Source of the DNA: Hirundichthys speculiger | Taxonomy: Eukaryota; Chordata; Actinopteri; Beloniformes; Exocoetidae | Length of the DNA stretch: 64,000 nucleotides | Assembly (NCBI GenBank): GCA_018398805.1 | Contig: JAGFBZ010000558.1 | Span: 1-64,000, forward strand | Direction of reading: 5' to 3' | In this document: positions 44,392 through 55,261 of the stretch, one piece after another | How the letters are laid out: each line of letters opens with the position of its first letter | Numbering within the stretch: position 1 is the stretch's first letter | Program-made: the position numbers and the translations under genes | The notes under the pieces: generated by a model | Database searches by the model: none | Seen by the model: the letters and a program-made list of their open reading frames with translations, nothing else | Told to the model about the DNA's origin: nothing

Positions 44392-45072
44392 TGCATTTAC
44401 ATGGGGCGTTTAATTCCTCTTTAATTCAGAATTAAAGTTAAATCCGAATAAAAGTTACCATGTAAACACCTTGTTCCATATGAAAATGTCAATTCCGAAT
44501 TAAACTTAATTCCGAAGTAAGTTTCTGGTTTTTTAATTCCCGTTTTTCTGCGCATGCTAGTTCTCTTGCCCGTCTGTCGCGATGACGCTTATATTCCGCG
44601 CTGGGCTTGTTTTCAAAACAAAGTTTTAAAATGGCAGCACGCAGTAAACGGTGTTCAAGAGTAGAGACGATTTATTTAATAAATAGCTTGGAGGAACTGG
44701 AAATAATTAAAAGAACAGATGGCAGGAAACATAAAAATTGTGAGCTTTTCAAAGTTGTAGCGGCTAGGTTAAATGAAGGAGGTTTAGCAGATAGAGACGC
44801 CACCCAGGTCAAAAATAAGTGGAATGTTGTTGCTAATCGAGTTGTTGCTAAATTTGTTTTCGTCCGGTAGACGTAAATATCTCCGCCCCCCCCATCCAAT
44901 CAGAACCCTTCCCAACCCCCAGACCTTTAGCGGAGTTGGATAAAGCCGAACAAACGTGTTTTCCATGTAAACCTCAATTCGGAATTACTATTTCCATGTA
45001 AACTCGAAGGAAAATAGTTTAATTCGGAATTATTAATTCCGAATTAGAAAACATCATGTAACCGTGGCCAGT
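44392..45072 (+). mobile_element. Harbinger-like element carrying a Myb/SANT ORF
   Basis: The edges are inverted and similar: GTGCATTTACATGGGG at the left, and the right edge inverted gives CTGGCCACGGTTACATGATG. Both arms repeat ACATGGTAA/CCATGTAAAC and AATTCCGAATTA motifs in opposite orientation. TAA occurs just outside both ends (44381-44391 region and 45071-45073), consistent with the 3-bp TSD of PIF/Harbinger. The terminal match is imperfect, so exact ends are uncertain. It carries one protein-coding frame. Confidence 0.65.
44631..44870 (+). CDS. Myb/SANT-like DNA-binding protein of a Harbinger-type transposon
   Basis: Intact 79-codon frame from an ATG in good context (AAAATGGC) to TAG. 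After a basic start (MAARSKRCSR) it reads VETIYLINSLEELEIIKRTD, then NCELFKVVAARLNEGGL and ATQVKNKWNVVANRVVAKF. The spacing of helix 1 (ETIYLI), helix 2 (LFKVVAARLNEGG) and recognition helix 3 (TQVKNKWNVVANR) is that of the Myb/SANT-like domains in accessory proteins of PIF/Harbinger transposons. These accessory proteins bind the ends and help move the transposase into the nucleus. It has no stop or frameshift, which is unusual here. It is shorter than a full accessory protein because the region after helix 3 ends early. No DDE nuclease gene is present nearby. Confidence 0.75.
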   Translation: MAARSKRCSRVETIYLINSLEELEIIKRTDGRKHKNCELFKVVAARLNEGGLADRDATQVKNKWNVVANRVVAKFVFVR

Positions 45073-45199
45073 AAGTAATAAGAAATTACACAAACTCCTG
45101 TGAGATCATTTTCAGCCCATTTTTGAGAATTTCACGATCTGGATTTAAATACGACACCAGTATCAAAGATGCTGGGATGCTGCGTGATTTTAAAGCTCT

Positions 45200-45812
45200 T
45201 TTTTTTAATTCTTAGTTGAACATGAAGAACATATCAGATGTTCAGATGTTCATTATTACCAGAGAAAGTTGGAACAGGATGATGTTCATCATTGTGTAGC
45301 ATCTTCTCTCCTTTTAACATCTGTCTTTAAACATCTGGGAGGTGAGAGACCAGTTTCGGAGATTAATTCCCATTCTGGTCTGACCCAGGACTCAAGCAGC
45401 TCAACAATTCTGGTCATTCTAGGATTTTTAATTTTTTGATGCTCCAGATGTTTTCAGCTGGTCAACAGGTCTGGACTGCAGGTGGACCACTTTCAGCACC
45501 TGGATGCACTGTGAGGTTCAGCAACATCTTGCTGAAATATGAAAGATCTTCCCTGAAGGAGATGTTGTCTGGATGGAGCAGATGTTCCTCTAAAACCTCT
45601 ATGTTCTCTGCAGCATCGATGGAGCCTTTCCAGATGTTCCAGCTGCCCACATCACTAATGTAATCCCAGACCATCAGAGATGGAGGCTGTTGGACTGTCC
45701 GCCAAAGATGGATTAACGTTCTAAATGTCATATTAGGAATAAATATGGGTTTATAAGATTTTCAAATCATTGTATTATGTCTTTATTAGGTTTTACGCGG
45801 CGTCCCAACCAG
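45200..45812 (-). pseudogene. Tc1-like transposase fragment
   Basis: On the minus strand from 45731 the frame reads TVQQPPSLMVWDYISDVGSW, then IWKGSIDAAENIEVLEEHLL and NISFREDLSYFSKML. The SLMVW, EGTIxAExYIxVLEEHLL-like and RxxxFxxDN-like blocks are the middle of a Tc1/mariner-superfamily DDE transposase, but the second catalytic aspartate region has decayed. Flanking sequence (CATTATTACCAGAGAAAGTT at the left; TTTACGCGGCGTCCCAACCA at the right) looks like the rest of the same dispersed repeat. A plus-strand relative is at 56690-56930. Confidence 0.62.
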
Positions 45813-45948
45813 ACTGCCGGGCCGGGGGCGGGGCACATGACCAGGCCCTTTAAACCCAATAAAACTTGTGATTACATTGTTTTACAACATACATAGCTCA
45901 AAGCATTTGATAGTAAGAGTTCAACACCACGAAGAGCGACCATGAAAT

Positions 45949-48893
45949 CAACCTGGTCCCTAATAATAACGTTAGGCTACCTGGTCCCTAATAATAACGT
46001 TAGGCTACCTGGTCCCTAATAGTAACGTTAGGCTACCTGGTCCCTAATAATAACGTTAGGCTACCTGGTCCCTAATAATAACGTTTGGCTACCTGGCCCC
46101 TAATAATAATGTTAGGCTACCTGGCCCCTGATAATAACGTTTGGCTACCTGGCCCCTAATAATAATGTTAGGCTACTTGGCCCCTAATAATAACGTTTGG
46201 CTACCTGGCCTCTAATAATAACGTTTGGCTACCTGGCCCCTAATAATAACGTTAGGCTACCTGGTCCCTAATAATAACGTTTGGCTACCTGGTCCCTAAT
46301 AATAATGTTAGGCTACCTGGCCCCTAATAATAACGTTTGGCCCCTAATTACGTTAGGCTACCTGGCCCCTAATAACCTGGCCCTAATAATACGTTAGGCT
46401 ACCTGGTCCCCTAATTAACGTTAGGCTACCTGGCCCCTAATAATAACGTTAGGCTACCTGGCCCCTAACAATAACGTTAGGCTATACCTGGCCCCTAATA
46501 ATAACGTTAGGCTAACCTGGTCCCTAATAATAACGTTAGGCTACCTAATAATTTGGGGCACCCCTAACCTGGCCCTAAATAACGTTAGGCTACCTGGTCC
46601 CTAATAATAACGTTAGGCTACCTGGCCCCTAATAATAACGTTTTGGCTACCTGGCCCCTAATAATAAAGTTAGGCTACCTGGTCCCTAATAATAACGTTA
46701 GGCTACCTGGTCCCTAATAATAACGTTAGGCTACCTGGTCCCTAAATAACGTTTTAGGCTACCTGGCCCCTAATAATAATGTTAGGCTACCTGGCCCCTG
46801 ATAATAACGTTAGGCTACCTGGCCCCTAATAATAATGTTAGGCTACCTGGCCCCTGATAATAATGTTAGGCTACCTGGCCCCTAATAATAACGTTTGGCT
46901 ACCTGGCCCTGATAATAACGTTTGGCTACCTGGCCCCTGATAATACGTTAGGCTAACCTGGCCCCTAATAATAACGTTAGGCTACCTGGTCCCCTAATAA
47001 ACTAGGCTACCTGGCCCCTAATATAACGTTAGGCTATACCTGGTCCCTAATAATAACGTTGGCTACCTGGCCCCCTAATAATAACGTTAGGCTACCTGGC
47101 CCCTAATAATAAATGTTAGGCTACTGGCCCCTAATAATAACGTTTGGCTACCTGGCCCCTAATAATAACGTTAGGCTACCTGGTCCCTAATAATAACGTT
47201 TAGGCTACCTGGCCCCTAATAATAACGTTAGGCTACCTGGCCCCTAATAATAACGTTAGGCTACCTGGCCCCTAATAATAACGTTTAGGCTACCTGGCCC
47301 TAATAATAACGTTAGGCTACCTGGCCCCTAATAAAACTTTAGGCTACCTGCCCCTAATAATACGTTAGGCTACCTGGCCCCTAATATAACGTTAGGCTAC
47401 CTGGCCCTAATAATAACGTTAGGCTACCTGGCCCCTAATAATAACGTTAGGCTACCTGGCCCCTAATAATAACGTTAGGCTACCTGGCCCCTAATAATAA
47501 CGTTAGGCTACCTGGCCCCCTAATAATAACGTTAGGCTACCTGGCCCCTAATAATAACGTTAGGCTACCTGGCCCCTAATAATAACGTTAGGCTACCTGG
47601 CCCCTAATAATAACGTTAGGCTACCTGGCCCCTAATAATAACGTTAGGCTACCTGGCCCCTAATAATACGTTAGGCTACCTGGTCCCTAATAATAACGTT
47701 AGGCTACCTGGGTCCCTAATAATAACGTTAGGCTACCTGGCCCCTAATAATAACGTTAGGCTACCTGGCCCCTAATAATAACGTTAGGCTACCTAGGCTA
47801 CCTGGCCCCTAATAATAACGTTAGGCTACCTGGCCCCTAATAATAACGTTAGGCTACCTGGCCCCTAATAATAACGTTAGGCTACCTGGACCCTAATAAT
47901 AACGTTAGGCTACCTGGCCCCTAATAAAAACGTTAGGCTACCTGGCCCCTAATAATAACGTTTAGGCTACCTGGTCCCTAATAATAACGTTAGGCTACCT
48001 GGCCCCTAATAATAACGTTAGGCTACCTGGCCCTAATAATAACGTTAGGCTACCTGGCCCCTAATAACTGTTAGGCTACCTGGCCCCTAATAATAACGTT
48101 AGGCTACCTGGCCCCTAATAATAACGTTAGGCTACCTGGTCCCTAATAATAACGTTAGGCTACCTGGCCCCTAATAATAACGTTAGGCTACCTGGCCCCT
48201 AATAATAACGTTAGGCTACCTGGCCCCTAATAACGTTAGGCTACCTGGCCCCTAATAATAACGTTAGGCTACCTGGCCCCTAATAATAATGTTAGGCTAC
48301 CTGGCCCCTAATAATAACGTTAGGCTACCTGGTCCCTAATAATAACGTTAGGCTACCTGGCCCCTAATAATAACGTTAGGCTACCTGGCCCCTAATAATA
48401 ACGTTAGGCTACCTGGCCCCTAATAATAACGTTAGGCTACCTGGCCCCTAATAATAAAGTTAGGCTACCTGGCCCATAAAATAGGCTACCTGGCCCCTAA
48501 TAATACGTTAGGCTAACCTGGCCCCTAATAATAACGTTAGGCTACTACCTGGCCCCTAATAATAACGTTAGGCTACCTGGCCCCTAATAATAACGTTAGG
48601 CTACCTGACCCCTAATAACGTTAGGCTACCTGGCCCCTAATAATAACGTTAGGCTACCTGGACCCCTAATAATAACGTTAGGCTACCTGGCCCCTAAATA
48701 ACGTAGCTACCTGGCCCCTAATAATAATTAGGCTACCTGGCCCCTAATAATAATGTTAGGCTACCTGGCCCTAATAATAGTTTAGACTACTGAGCTATAA
48801 CGTTAGGCTACCTGACCCCTAATAATAACGTTAGGCTACCTGGTCCCTAATAATAGCGTTAGGCTACCTGGTCTCTAATAATAATGTTACTCC
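45949..48893. repeat. 28-bp satellite array, about 105 copies
   Basis: Tandem 28-bp units, CTGGCCCCTAATAATAACGT followed by TAGGCTAC. Variants: CTGGTCCC (more common at the left end), ACGTTTGGC (left third), and single-base or TAA indels. The middle (47440-47660) is the most homogeneous. At about 48775-48800 a unit is replaced by a degenerate piece of the 45-bp satellite (ATAGTTTAGACTACTGAGCT). Unit sequence carries no gene. Confidence 0.97.
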
Positions 48894-48926
48894 GATAGCA
48901 TCATGGCTACTCCGATAACAACCACA

Positions 48927-49190
48927 TCAACAGTTTACAACTAACTCACATATTGTTTTCAGTGACAGTGATTGTGGGTAATTGTACCTGTAAATCTGTC
49001 TCCCTGACCGTGGTGCCAGTTCTGGTGGGCTTGACTCGCTGCCAACAATGCCAGGTTCATCTCCAGGAGGATATGTATCCAGTTTTTTTAGTTTAGTCCT
49101 TTCCTGCGCTCTTTTTTTCCTTTTCTTTGCGTTTTGTTGCTCCACTTTTATGCTTGTTGCTGTAAATCACTCATGATTTAATCAATCTGT
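48927..49190 (-). pseudogene. Degenerate hAT-type N-terminal exon beside the 28-bp array
   Basis: On the minus strand a short frame reads SNKHKSGATKRKEKEKKSAG before a stop. The neighbouring frame, open from 49145, continues ERTKLKKLDTYPPGDEPGIV, then SESSPPELAPRSGRQIYR. The SGA-x-KRKEKEKK motif is typical of the start of hAT transposases with TTF/ZMYM-type zinc fingers, so the two frames probably form one exon with a single frameshift. After the IYR codons CAG/GTACAA could serve as a splice donor. It reads toward the satellite, placing the array where an intron or lost body of the element would be. Family only suggested. Confidence 0.42.
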
Positions 49191-49789
49191 GATCCACCTA
49201 CCCCACATAGACTCTGTTGACGAGTGACTGATGATGACGCTGATGGACGGCTGTTGATGACAAGTTTACCCACAATACATCACCTTACCGGCGACCCACT
49301 TGTAAATTTACACATTGTAAAGTTAACTGTAAACTGTTAACTGTAAAAGTTAACAACCACACGATGATCCGGGAACTGCGTGACATTAAAAGCATGCAAT
49401 TACGACATGTTTTCACAAAAACACTTTGTTTTTGTCTGCAAGTAAAACATCCACTTGGCCAGTTTTGGAGTTACATCAGATATTATTAAAACGCTTATGC
49501 AGATGCAGTGAAGAGTCGTCTCGTGAGCGTTTGAGGCAGTCGGGTTTGAGGGATGTGGGTTTGAGGTCAGGGGCCGCAGAGCCCGTGAGAGTCGTTTTCA
49601 CGTGCGCGCAGGAAGTATTTGCAGAGCAGAAGGTTGCTGTAAATGTCCCTTTAATCGACGTAATGAAAACACAAGCAGAACACAACCACAGCCTGTACCA
49701 TAATAAGCCATTAAATATGGATTATAGAGGAGCTCTGGCTGTCTCTGCCTCTCATGTGTTTAATGTTGTTCAGTCAGTGAGAGTGAGAG

Positions 49790-49828
<39 letters not shown>

Positions 49829-50363
49829 ACACCTCACACACACAGCTGTAATTAGCAGCTTAGGCAGCCAGCCAGCTCTGTAAATGCAATGTGATACATG
49901 TGTGTGTGTGTGTGTGCGCATTCACAAGCTGATGATGATGATGTGTACACGTTTTTCCCTCCGAATGTGTTTCTGCGAGCCCGCAGGTGTGCGTGTTAGT
50001 GCATACCTGGACGTGTGTGTGTTTGCGTGCGTGCGTGCTGAGTCACATGGTCCTGCGTGGGCGTTGTGTTTGTCTTATCTGTGTGCTGATGAAGAGCTGA
50101 GGTGCCTGGAGACGGGCTGTGACGCGTATGCGTGTGTGTGTGTGCGGGCGTGCACGTGCGTGCGTGCGTGTGCGTGCATGGGCAGGGTGATTGCCCTATA
50201 ACACCTGGTATTACCTGCAGTAATCCTCGCACCACATCATACTCACGCACCAGTCCCATGCAGATCACATTCAGCTTCTCCTCTGTCCTCTGAGAGTTTC
50301 ACAACTGGGTTTTTTTTTTTTTTTTTTTTGCAGGGAGGGGCGGGGCTTTAGAGAGCCTCCACG
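49191..50363. other. Non-genic stretch with CA/TG microsatellites
   Basis: CA tract at about 49791-49830 and TG-rich DNA at 49898-50180. The repeat-poor part 49420-49780 has no domain-bearing exon I can support, although it is open for 141 codons on the plus strand (partly through the CA tract). T23 run near 50311-50333. Confidence 0.45.
49791..49845. repeat. CA microsatellite
   Basis: CA dinucleotides with TCA interruptions over about 50 bases. Confidence 0.93.
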
Positions 50364-50867
50364 TTAAAGGTATGGTGGGAGATCTTTTTTTGCAGCATTT
50401 TTACCTTTTCACATTCCCATTGTACCCACTGAAATAGAATGTTTGCAAAACAAAACATTTTTGTCCGGTCTAGAGGGTGTAATCAGAGGAAAACTCTGAC
50501 CAATCAATGTGCTGATCATCTTTACATTTATTGGCTGCCTAATACGTCCATCAAATATCAATTTACCCGTTCACAGTTTCGTTACTCGAAGGCCTCCCTC
50601 AGATCTGGCAACCAGGTGAGCGGGCACAGCGTTGCTATTTGAAAGCCAGAAATCAAGTTAGCTCGCACAGATCATTTCGGCAGCAAAATCGAAGAGAAAA
50701 CTGTTGTTGAAAAACCAATAGCCATGCGGAAGCTAATCAAAGCTAACAGAAGCTAACTGAAGAACCAAACAGAACAAGAGTGGTTATCGGTACGGCTTTC
50801 CAGCGCTGGCACCAGCTAAAAAATGAAAAGGGGCTCCAGACTGACGCCAAGGTGGCCCAGGTTCCAC

Positions 50868-51540
50868 CAGGGGCGGCGCTGGGGGGGGGGGTACCTTGCA
50901 GTTGCTATAGCAACCCCAAAATATGGCTTAGCAACCTCAAAGCAACCCCAAGAATGGAGACTATTAAAAATGAAAAAATCTTAATTGTGTTAAATAAAAT
51001 AAAAATGGTGACAATTTAATTTAAAATTAATTTCATGTGTTTTTGTTTTAAATTAAAATAAAAGTGAGACAATTAAAAACGATGAGAGAGAGACTCGTCT
51101 CGCGAGAGCTGGCCTGCAGGGGTCACGCGAATTCAGCTGGGAAAAAAAAAATGGGCCGTTAGAGAAGTGGCATCAAAATGGAGGCTATCTGTTGAAGCGT
51201 GGCGGCTGAGATTGAGCCCGTGCAAATAGAACTACAAGACTAGCCTAGACTACAAATTTTGTAGTCTAGGCTGTTAATGTACATTTCTCACTGCTGTGAA
51301 AAGCGGCATGACTATATGGTAAAATTATAATAACAAACTTCAAATTGATTTTTTTTTATCTGTTTCATGGCATCCGCGCTAGTTTCAGATAGCGCTGATT
51401 AGAATGAGTAGGCAGGTAATGACACAAACATCCATATTTATGCTATTTAATTGGTATTGCAGTAAATTGTCCAGCAACTCCATACAATTGTTTAGCAACC
51501 CCTAAGCAACTGCAATGAAAATGTTTTGCTGCCGCCACTG
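50868..51540. mobile_element. hAT-like MITE nested in the TTAA element
   Basis: The ends CCAGGGGCGGCGCTG and inverted CCAGTGGCGGCAGC are related. The flanks GTTCCACC and GTTCCTAC agree at 6 of 8 positions. It contains a near-perfect palindrome at about 51243-51275 (AGCCTAGACTACAAA and its inverse, 1-base loop). Confidence 0.55.
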
Positions 51541-51747
51541 GTTCCTACTGGACAGGTAAGATGATGCCGTTCTGATTATATAATATTTCAACATACTGAT
51601 CAGTTATGGGTATTGTAGGCCTATTCACCCAGTCAGTGAGAAAATGAAAGATTATGACAAAATTATTGTCCATCGAGTGACATGACGAACATATTCCAGC
51701 ATGTTTCGCTAAGCTACCAACTCTGTCAACTAGGCTACAGTAGTATG

Positions 51748-52590
51748 TGTGACACCGTTAGCTAGGCTGTTGTTATCCTTGACAGAGAAGACGCCATGGC
51801 TTGAAGTTAGCCAGCCACTCTGATGCTACTTGTTGTTGTGTGACACCGTTAGCTAGGCTGTTGTTATCCTTGACGGAGAAGACGCCATGGCTTGAAGTTA
51901 GCCAGCCACTCTGATGCTACTTGTTGTTGTGTGACACCGTTAGCTAGGCTGTTGTTATCCTTGACGGAGAAGACGCCGTGCCTTGAAGTTAGCCAGCCAC
52001 TCTGATGCTACTTGTTGTTGTGTGACACCGTTAGCTAGGCTGTTGTTATCCTTGATGGAGAAGACGCCGTGGCATGAAGTTAGCCAGCCACTCTGATGCT
52101 ACTTGTTGTTGTGTGACACCGTTAGCTAGGCTGTTGTTATTCTTGACGGAGAAGACGCCATGGCCTTGCCAAGTTACTTGTTGTTGTGTGCCAGTTATCC
52201 TTGACACTCTGATGCTACTTGTTGTTGTGTGACACCGTTAGCTAGGCTGTTGGTATCCTTGACGGAGAAGACGCCACAGCTTGAAGTTAGCCAGCCACTC
52301 TGATGCTACTTGTTGTTGTGTGACACCGTTAGCTAGGCTGTTGTTATCCTTGACAGAGAAGACGCCATGGCTTGAAGTTAGCCACCCACTCTGATGCTAC
52401 TTGTTGTTGTGTGACACCGTTAGCTAGGCTGTTGTTATCCTTGATGGAGAAGACGCCACAGCTTGAAGTTAGCCAGCCACTCTGATGCTACTTGTTGTTG
52501 TGTGACACCGTTAGCTAGGCTGTTGTTATCCTTGACGGAGAAGACGCCATGGCTTGAAGTTAGCCAGCCACTCTGATGCTACTTGTTGTC
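51748..52590. repeat. 91-bp minisatellite, about 9 copies
   Basis: Units start TGTGACACCGTTAGCTAGGC and include GAGAAGACGCCATGGCTTGA and GCCAGCCACTCTGATGCTAC. Measured spacing 91 (51748 to 51839). One scrambled, shortened unit lies at 52150-52220. Confidence 0.95.
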
Positions 52591-52815
52591 GGCAAATCGA
52601 CGTGAGTGCTCGCGAATGCTCGTGAACTTCCGTGACCGCTCGAGACGGCGTGCGTTCATGTAGTCGTGAACTGTGTGAAGGCGTGGTTTTAAGGGGTGGG
52701 CTGAAGAGGAGGAGGCGGAGCCTTTGGGAGGAGGGAGGGAGTGTATATTTTCAAAATGTCACTTGAGTTGGATTGCTGGAACCGTTTTTTCAAACATCTC
52801 CCACCGTACCTTTAA

Positions 52816-53318
52816 GGATGAAGCCATTTCCTGCTGCTACGCTGCACACGTGCAGAACAGATGCTCTTAATAAAACATAAGTGCAGGTGATGAAACGCCG
52901 TCGGAGCTCTAATGAGTGACATCTCCTGAGGAAGAAGAACATATTTCCTGACATGTTTGATATGAAACCCCACGCAGAGAAATATACCATTCATGTCCGA
53001 GCTCATCAAAGTAAAGCTCGTAAGAAGTGTACGGTAAATTTTTGATGAAGCCTTCGTTCTGCCTGTCTCAGATTGAACGATTGTCTTCCCGGGTCCGCTT
53101 GGACGCGAATCATGCGGCGGGATAGAGTGCCACCGGGCTGTTACTCGATGCCGCGCCTGATTTTAGACGTCAATCAAAGTGACATTTAATACTTTTTTCA
53201 TTTATTTATAAATGCTTCAAGAACACGTTGTTGTTTTTTTCCTCCGACTGCTCCAGTTCATTGTAGGTGTTGGGATACATTTTCTGATTTGTAATATAAG
53301 ATGTTAAATTCTCAGAAC
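52816..53318. other. Non-genic stretch
   Basis: No recognised element, exon or tandem repeat between the TTAA element and the Charlie-like hAT. Confidence 0.4.
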
Positions 53319-53456
53319 CTCTAAATCAGGGGTGTCAGACTCGTTTTCACTGAGGGCCACATCAGCATCACGGTTGAAGGGCCAGACTGACAGCATGAAT
53401 GTAACAAAATGCAATTTAAATCAAAAATAAAATTAAACTACACATTATTATAAATG

Positions 53457-53694
53457 TTAAATAATGGTTTCTGTATTTATTATGTATTCAAACTCAGGGT
53501 TTGTGGATGTAAGAGTATCCATTACCTTAGTTTTAGAAGTGGAAGCGGTTCTTTGTTTTTCTTGCAAGCTAAATTTAGCATAATTAGCTCCGTGTTTTCT
53601 GTCAAAATGTCGACGTAGATTAAACTCTTTCACGACTGACACACATTACACAAAAGTTATACTTTTGCGAATCAATTTTTCTTTTCTTGGACAT
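53457..53694 (-). pseudogene. N-terminal zinc finger of a Charlie-type hAT transposase
   Basis: From an ATG at 53694 the minus strand reads MSKKRKIDSQKYNFCVMC, then shifts frame and continues VSVVKEFNLRRHFDRKHGAN and YAKFSLQEKQRTASTSKTK. The MSKKRK start, a C-x2-C pair and the KEFNLRRHF..KHG block are the zinc-finger start of Charlie/ZBED5-like transposases. The stretch between MSKKRKIDS and the cysteines is shorter than usual, so there is an internal deletion in addition to the frameshift. The rest of the transposase is missing. Confidence 0.82.
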
Positions 53695-53744
53695 GTTGGG
53701 GTTAGTTAGTAAGAGCTTTTTCTTAAGTCCATCAGTTCTGAAAA

Positions 53745-54145
53745 ATCATCTTTTTTTTAAAATTTATTTATTAGTTCGCACAACAAAATAACAGAAGATA
53801 ATCCAAAGCAATGTTTAAAAACAAGTGCAGGAGGAGGGAGAAAAGCTGTAAGCTGTACAAGCCCTCATCCTCTAGAGTGAACAAAATCATTTAATCAGCA
53901 ACCGAGTTATTATACAATGTAACTGAGTAAGTTACAATAAAGTTAATCAAATAATAAACGGTATTAATATAAATACATTTAAAGACAGTAAGGTTGAAAA
54001 TATAATTACAATCATTTAAAGTAAAAAATTAACGTAATCGAAAATTGATTAAAGTATTACACCGACAATGAAACACATTACGATAGGGACAATCAAATAT
54101 TAAACCCTAGCAATTAAAATAAAGTCAGGTAGAACATAGAGTATA
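53745..54145 (-). mobile_element. LINE 3' fragment nested in the Charlie-like hAT
   Basis: T-rich left edge (TTTTTTTTAAAATTTATTTA) followed by inverted UTR-like sequence. Absent at the same point of the hAT copy at 25010-25245, which proves it is an insertion. Class not assigned; the T-rich start suggests an inverted poly-A end. Confidence 0.6.
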
Positions 54146-54984
54146 TTTGCTCGTAGCTACCGTTATCGTTGTGGTTAACGATGAAATGCATGATGGGAGA
54201 TGTAGTTTATTGTCAATATGCGCTTTAAAGCGGTGTAAGCTTATTTTAAGTCTTAAAATATTGGTTTAAAATTTAAGCCTATAACGCCCAAGCTCTCGAG
54301 GGCCACATACAATGATGTGGCGGGCCACATTTGGCCCGCGGGCCTTGTGTTTGACACATGTGCTCTAAATATTTGGCGGCAGAGCCTGCCCGAGTACCGC
54401 AGGACGAGGTGAGGCGGCAGCGCTCACTCGTCTGGGACTTTGCTGTCCTCCCATTACTCTCTGCTTCCTCTCCAGTCGTTCCAGGGAAAGCAGACGGGAT
54501 GACCACTGACGAGAACGTAGCCTGGGATTTCTTGAGAGGTTCGGCACGTCGACATTCGTCCTTCCCCTTCACCTTCTCTGTGTGAGGTCTTTCGGCCGCT
54601 TCGCATCGGCCATGAAGGGACAGATGTGTAGCTTCTTTGCTTTGGAGCTTTGCGACGTGCACGCTGCAGCATCGCTGCAGCATCGCAGTAGCAATCGCAG
54701 TAGCACGACACGGTTGTTTGAAAGTAGAAAATGACGTAAAATAAATGATCATTTACCAGATTACAATGGCACTATTTTTACGATGCTCAGGCAGACTCTG
54801 TTGTTGGGAACCTTTTTAAGCTGGTCTAGTTATTTAGTCACGTAGACCTGGTCAAGACGATCTGTTTAAAGTGTAAACCGAGCATCAGAATGGGACTTTG
54901 GGGACTTTGGTTGGCTGTTGGTGCCAGGCGGGCTGGTCTGAGTACTTCAGAAGCTACTGATGTACCCTTATCTTCATGCACAAC

Positions 54985-55261
54985 CAGGGCTTGATGCTAA
55001 CTTTTTGGCTCACCAGCCACTGTGGCTAGTGTTTTTCCTCAGTCATTAGCCATTTAGTCTTTATGCTAGCCACAGTTTTGCCGTCAGTTTTTTTCTTCCT
55101 CACAATATTCTTGTATTTACATTTTAAATACAAACAATTGGTACAACTATTGTGATGTGTCATATCAAAGAATAAGTTGCTTGTGAGACAGAAATTGTTA
55201 CTAGCCACAGCCAAATTTTACCAGCATTTGGCCAGTTGGCCGGTGTCAGTGTCAAGTCCTG
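54985..55261. mobile_element. hAT-like MITE with perfect TSD, in the Tc1 pseudogene
   Basis: 277 bp, ends CAGGGCTTGATG and inverted CAGGACTTGACA, flanked by a perfect 8-bp TSD TGCACAAC (54977-54984 and 55262-55269). Confidence 0.88.

Larger units (their letters stand above)
50368..52811. mobile_element. TTAA element (Kolobok-like) with internal minisatellite and nested MITE
   Basis: TTAA on both sides (50364 and 52812). The left end AGGTATGGTGGGAGATCTTT and the inverted right end AGGTACGGTGGGAGATGTTT match at 17 of 20 positions. TTAA plus an AGGTA-type terminus fits Kolobok-like elements better than piggyBac, which usually begins CCC. The interior has a hAT-like insertion (about 50868-51540) and a 91-bp minisatellite (51748-52590). 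No transposase. Confidence 0.82.
53327..54362 (-). mobile_element. Charlie-like hAT with perfect TSD and zinc-finger remnant
   Basis: The left end CAGGGGTGTCAGACTCG and the inverted right end CACATGTGTCAAACACAAGG form TIRs of Charlie-like type, with a perfect 8-bp TSD CTCTAAAT (53319-53326 and 54363-54370). The right arm has the TTTGGCCCGCGGGCC block common to this class. The minus strand carries the N-terminal zinc finger of the transposase (53457-53694). A LINE fragment (about 53745-54145) interrupts it; the related fragment at 25010 lacks this insertion. Confidence 0.93.

Noticed and set aside
54279..54752. A 157-codon minus-strand frame downstream of the Charlie-like hAT
   Set aside because: It starts outside and ends inside the hAT right arm and has no recognised motif. 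Overlapping frames on both strands are of similar length.
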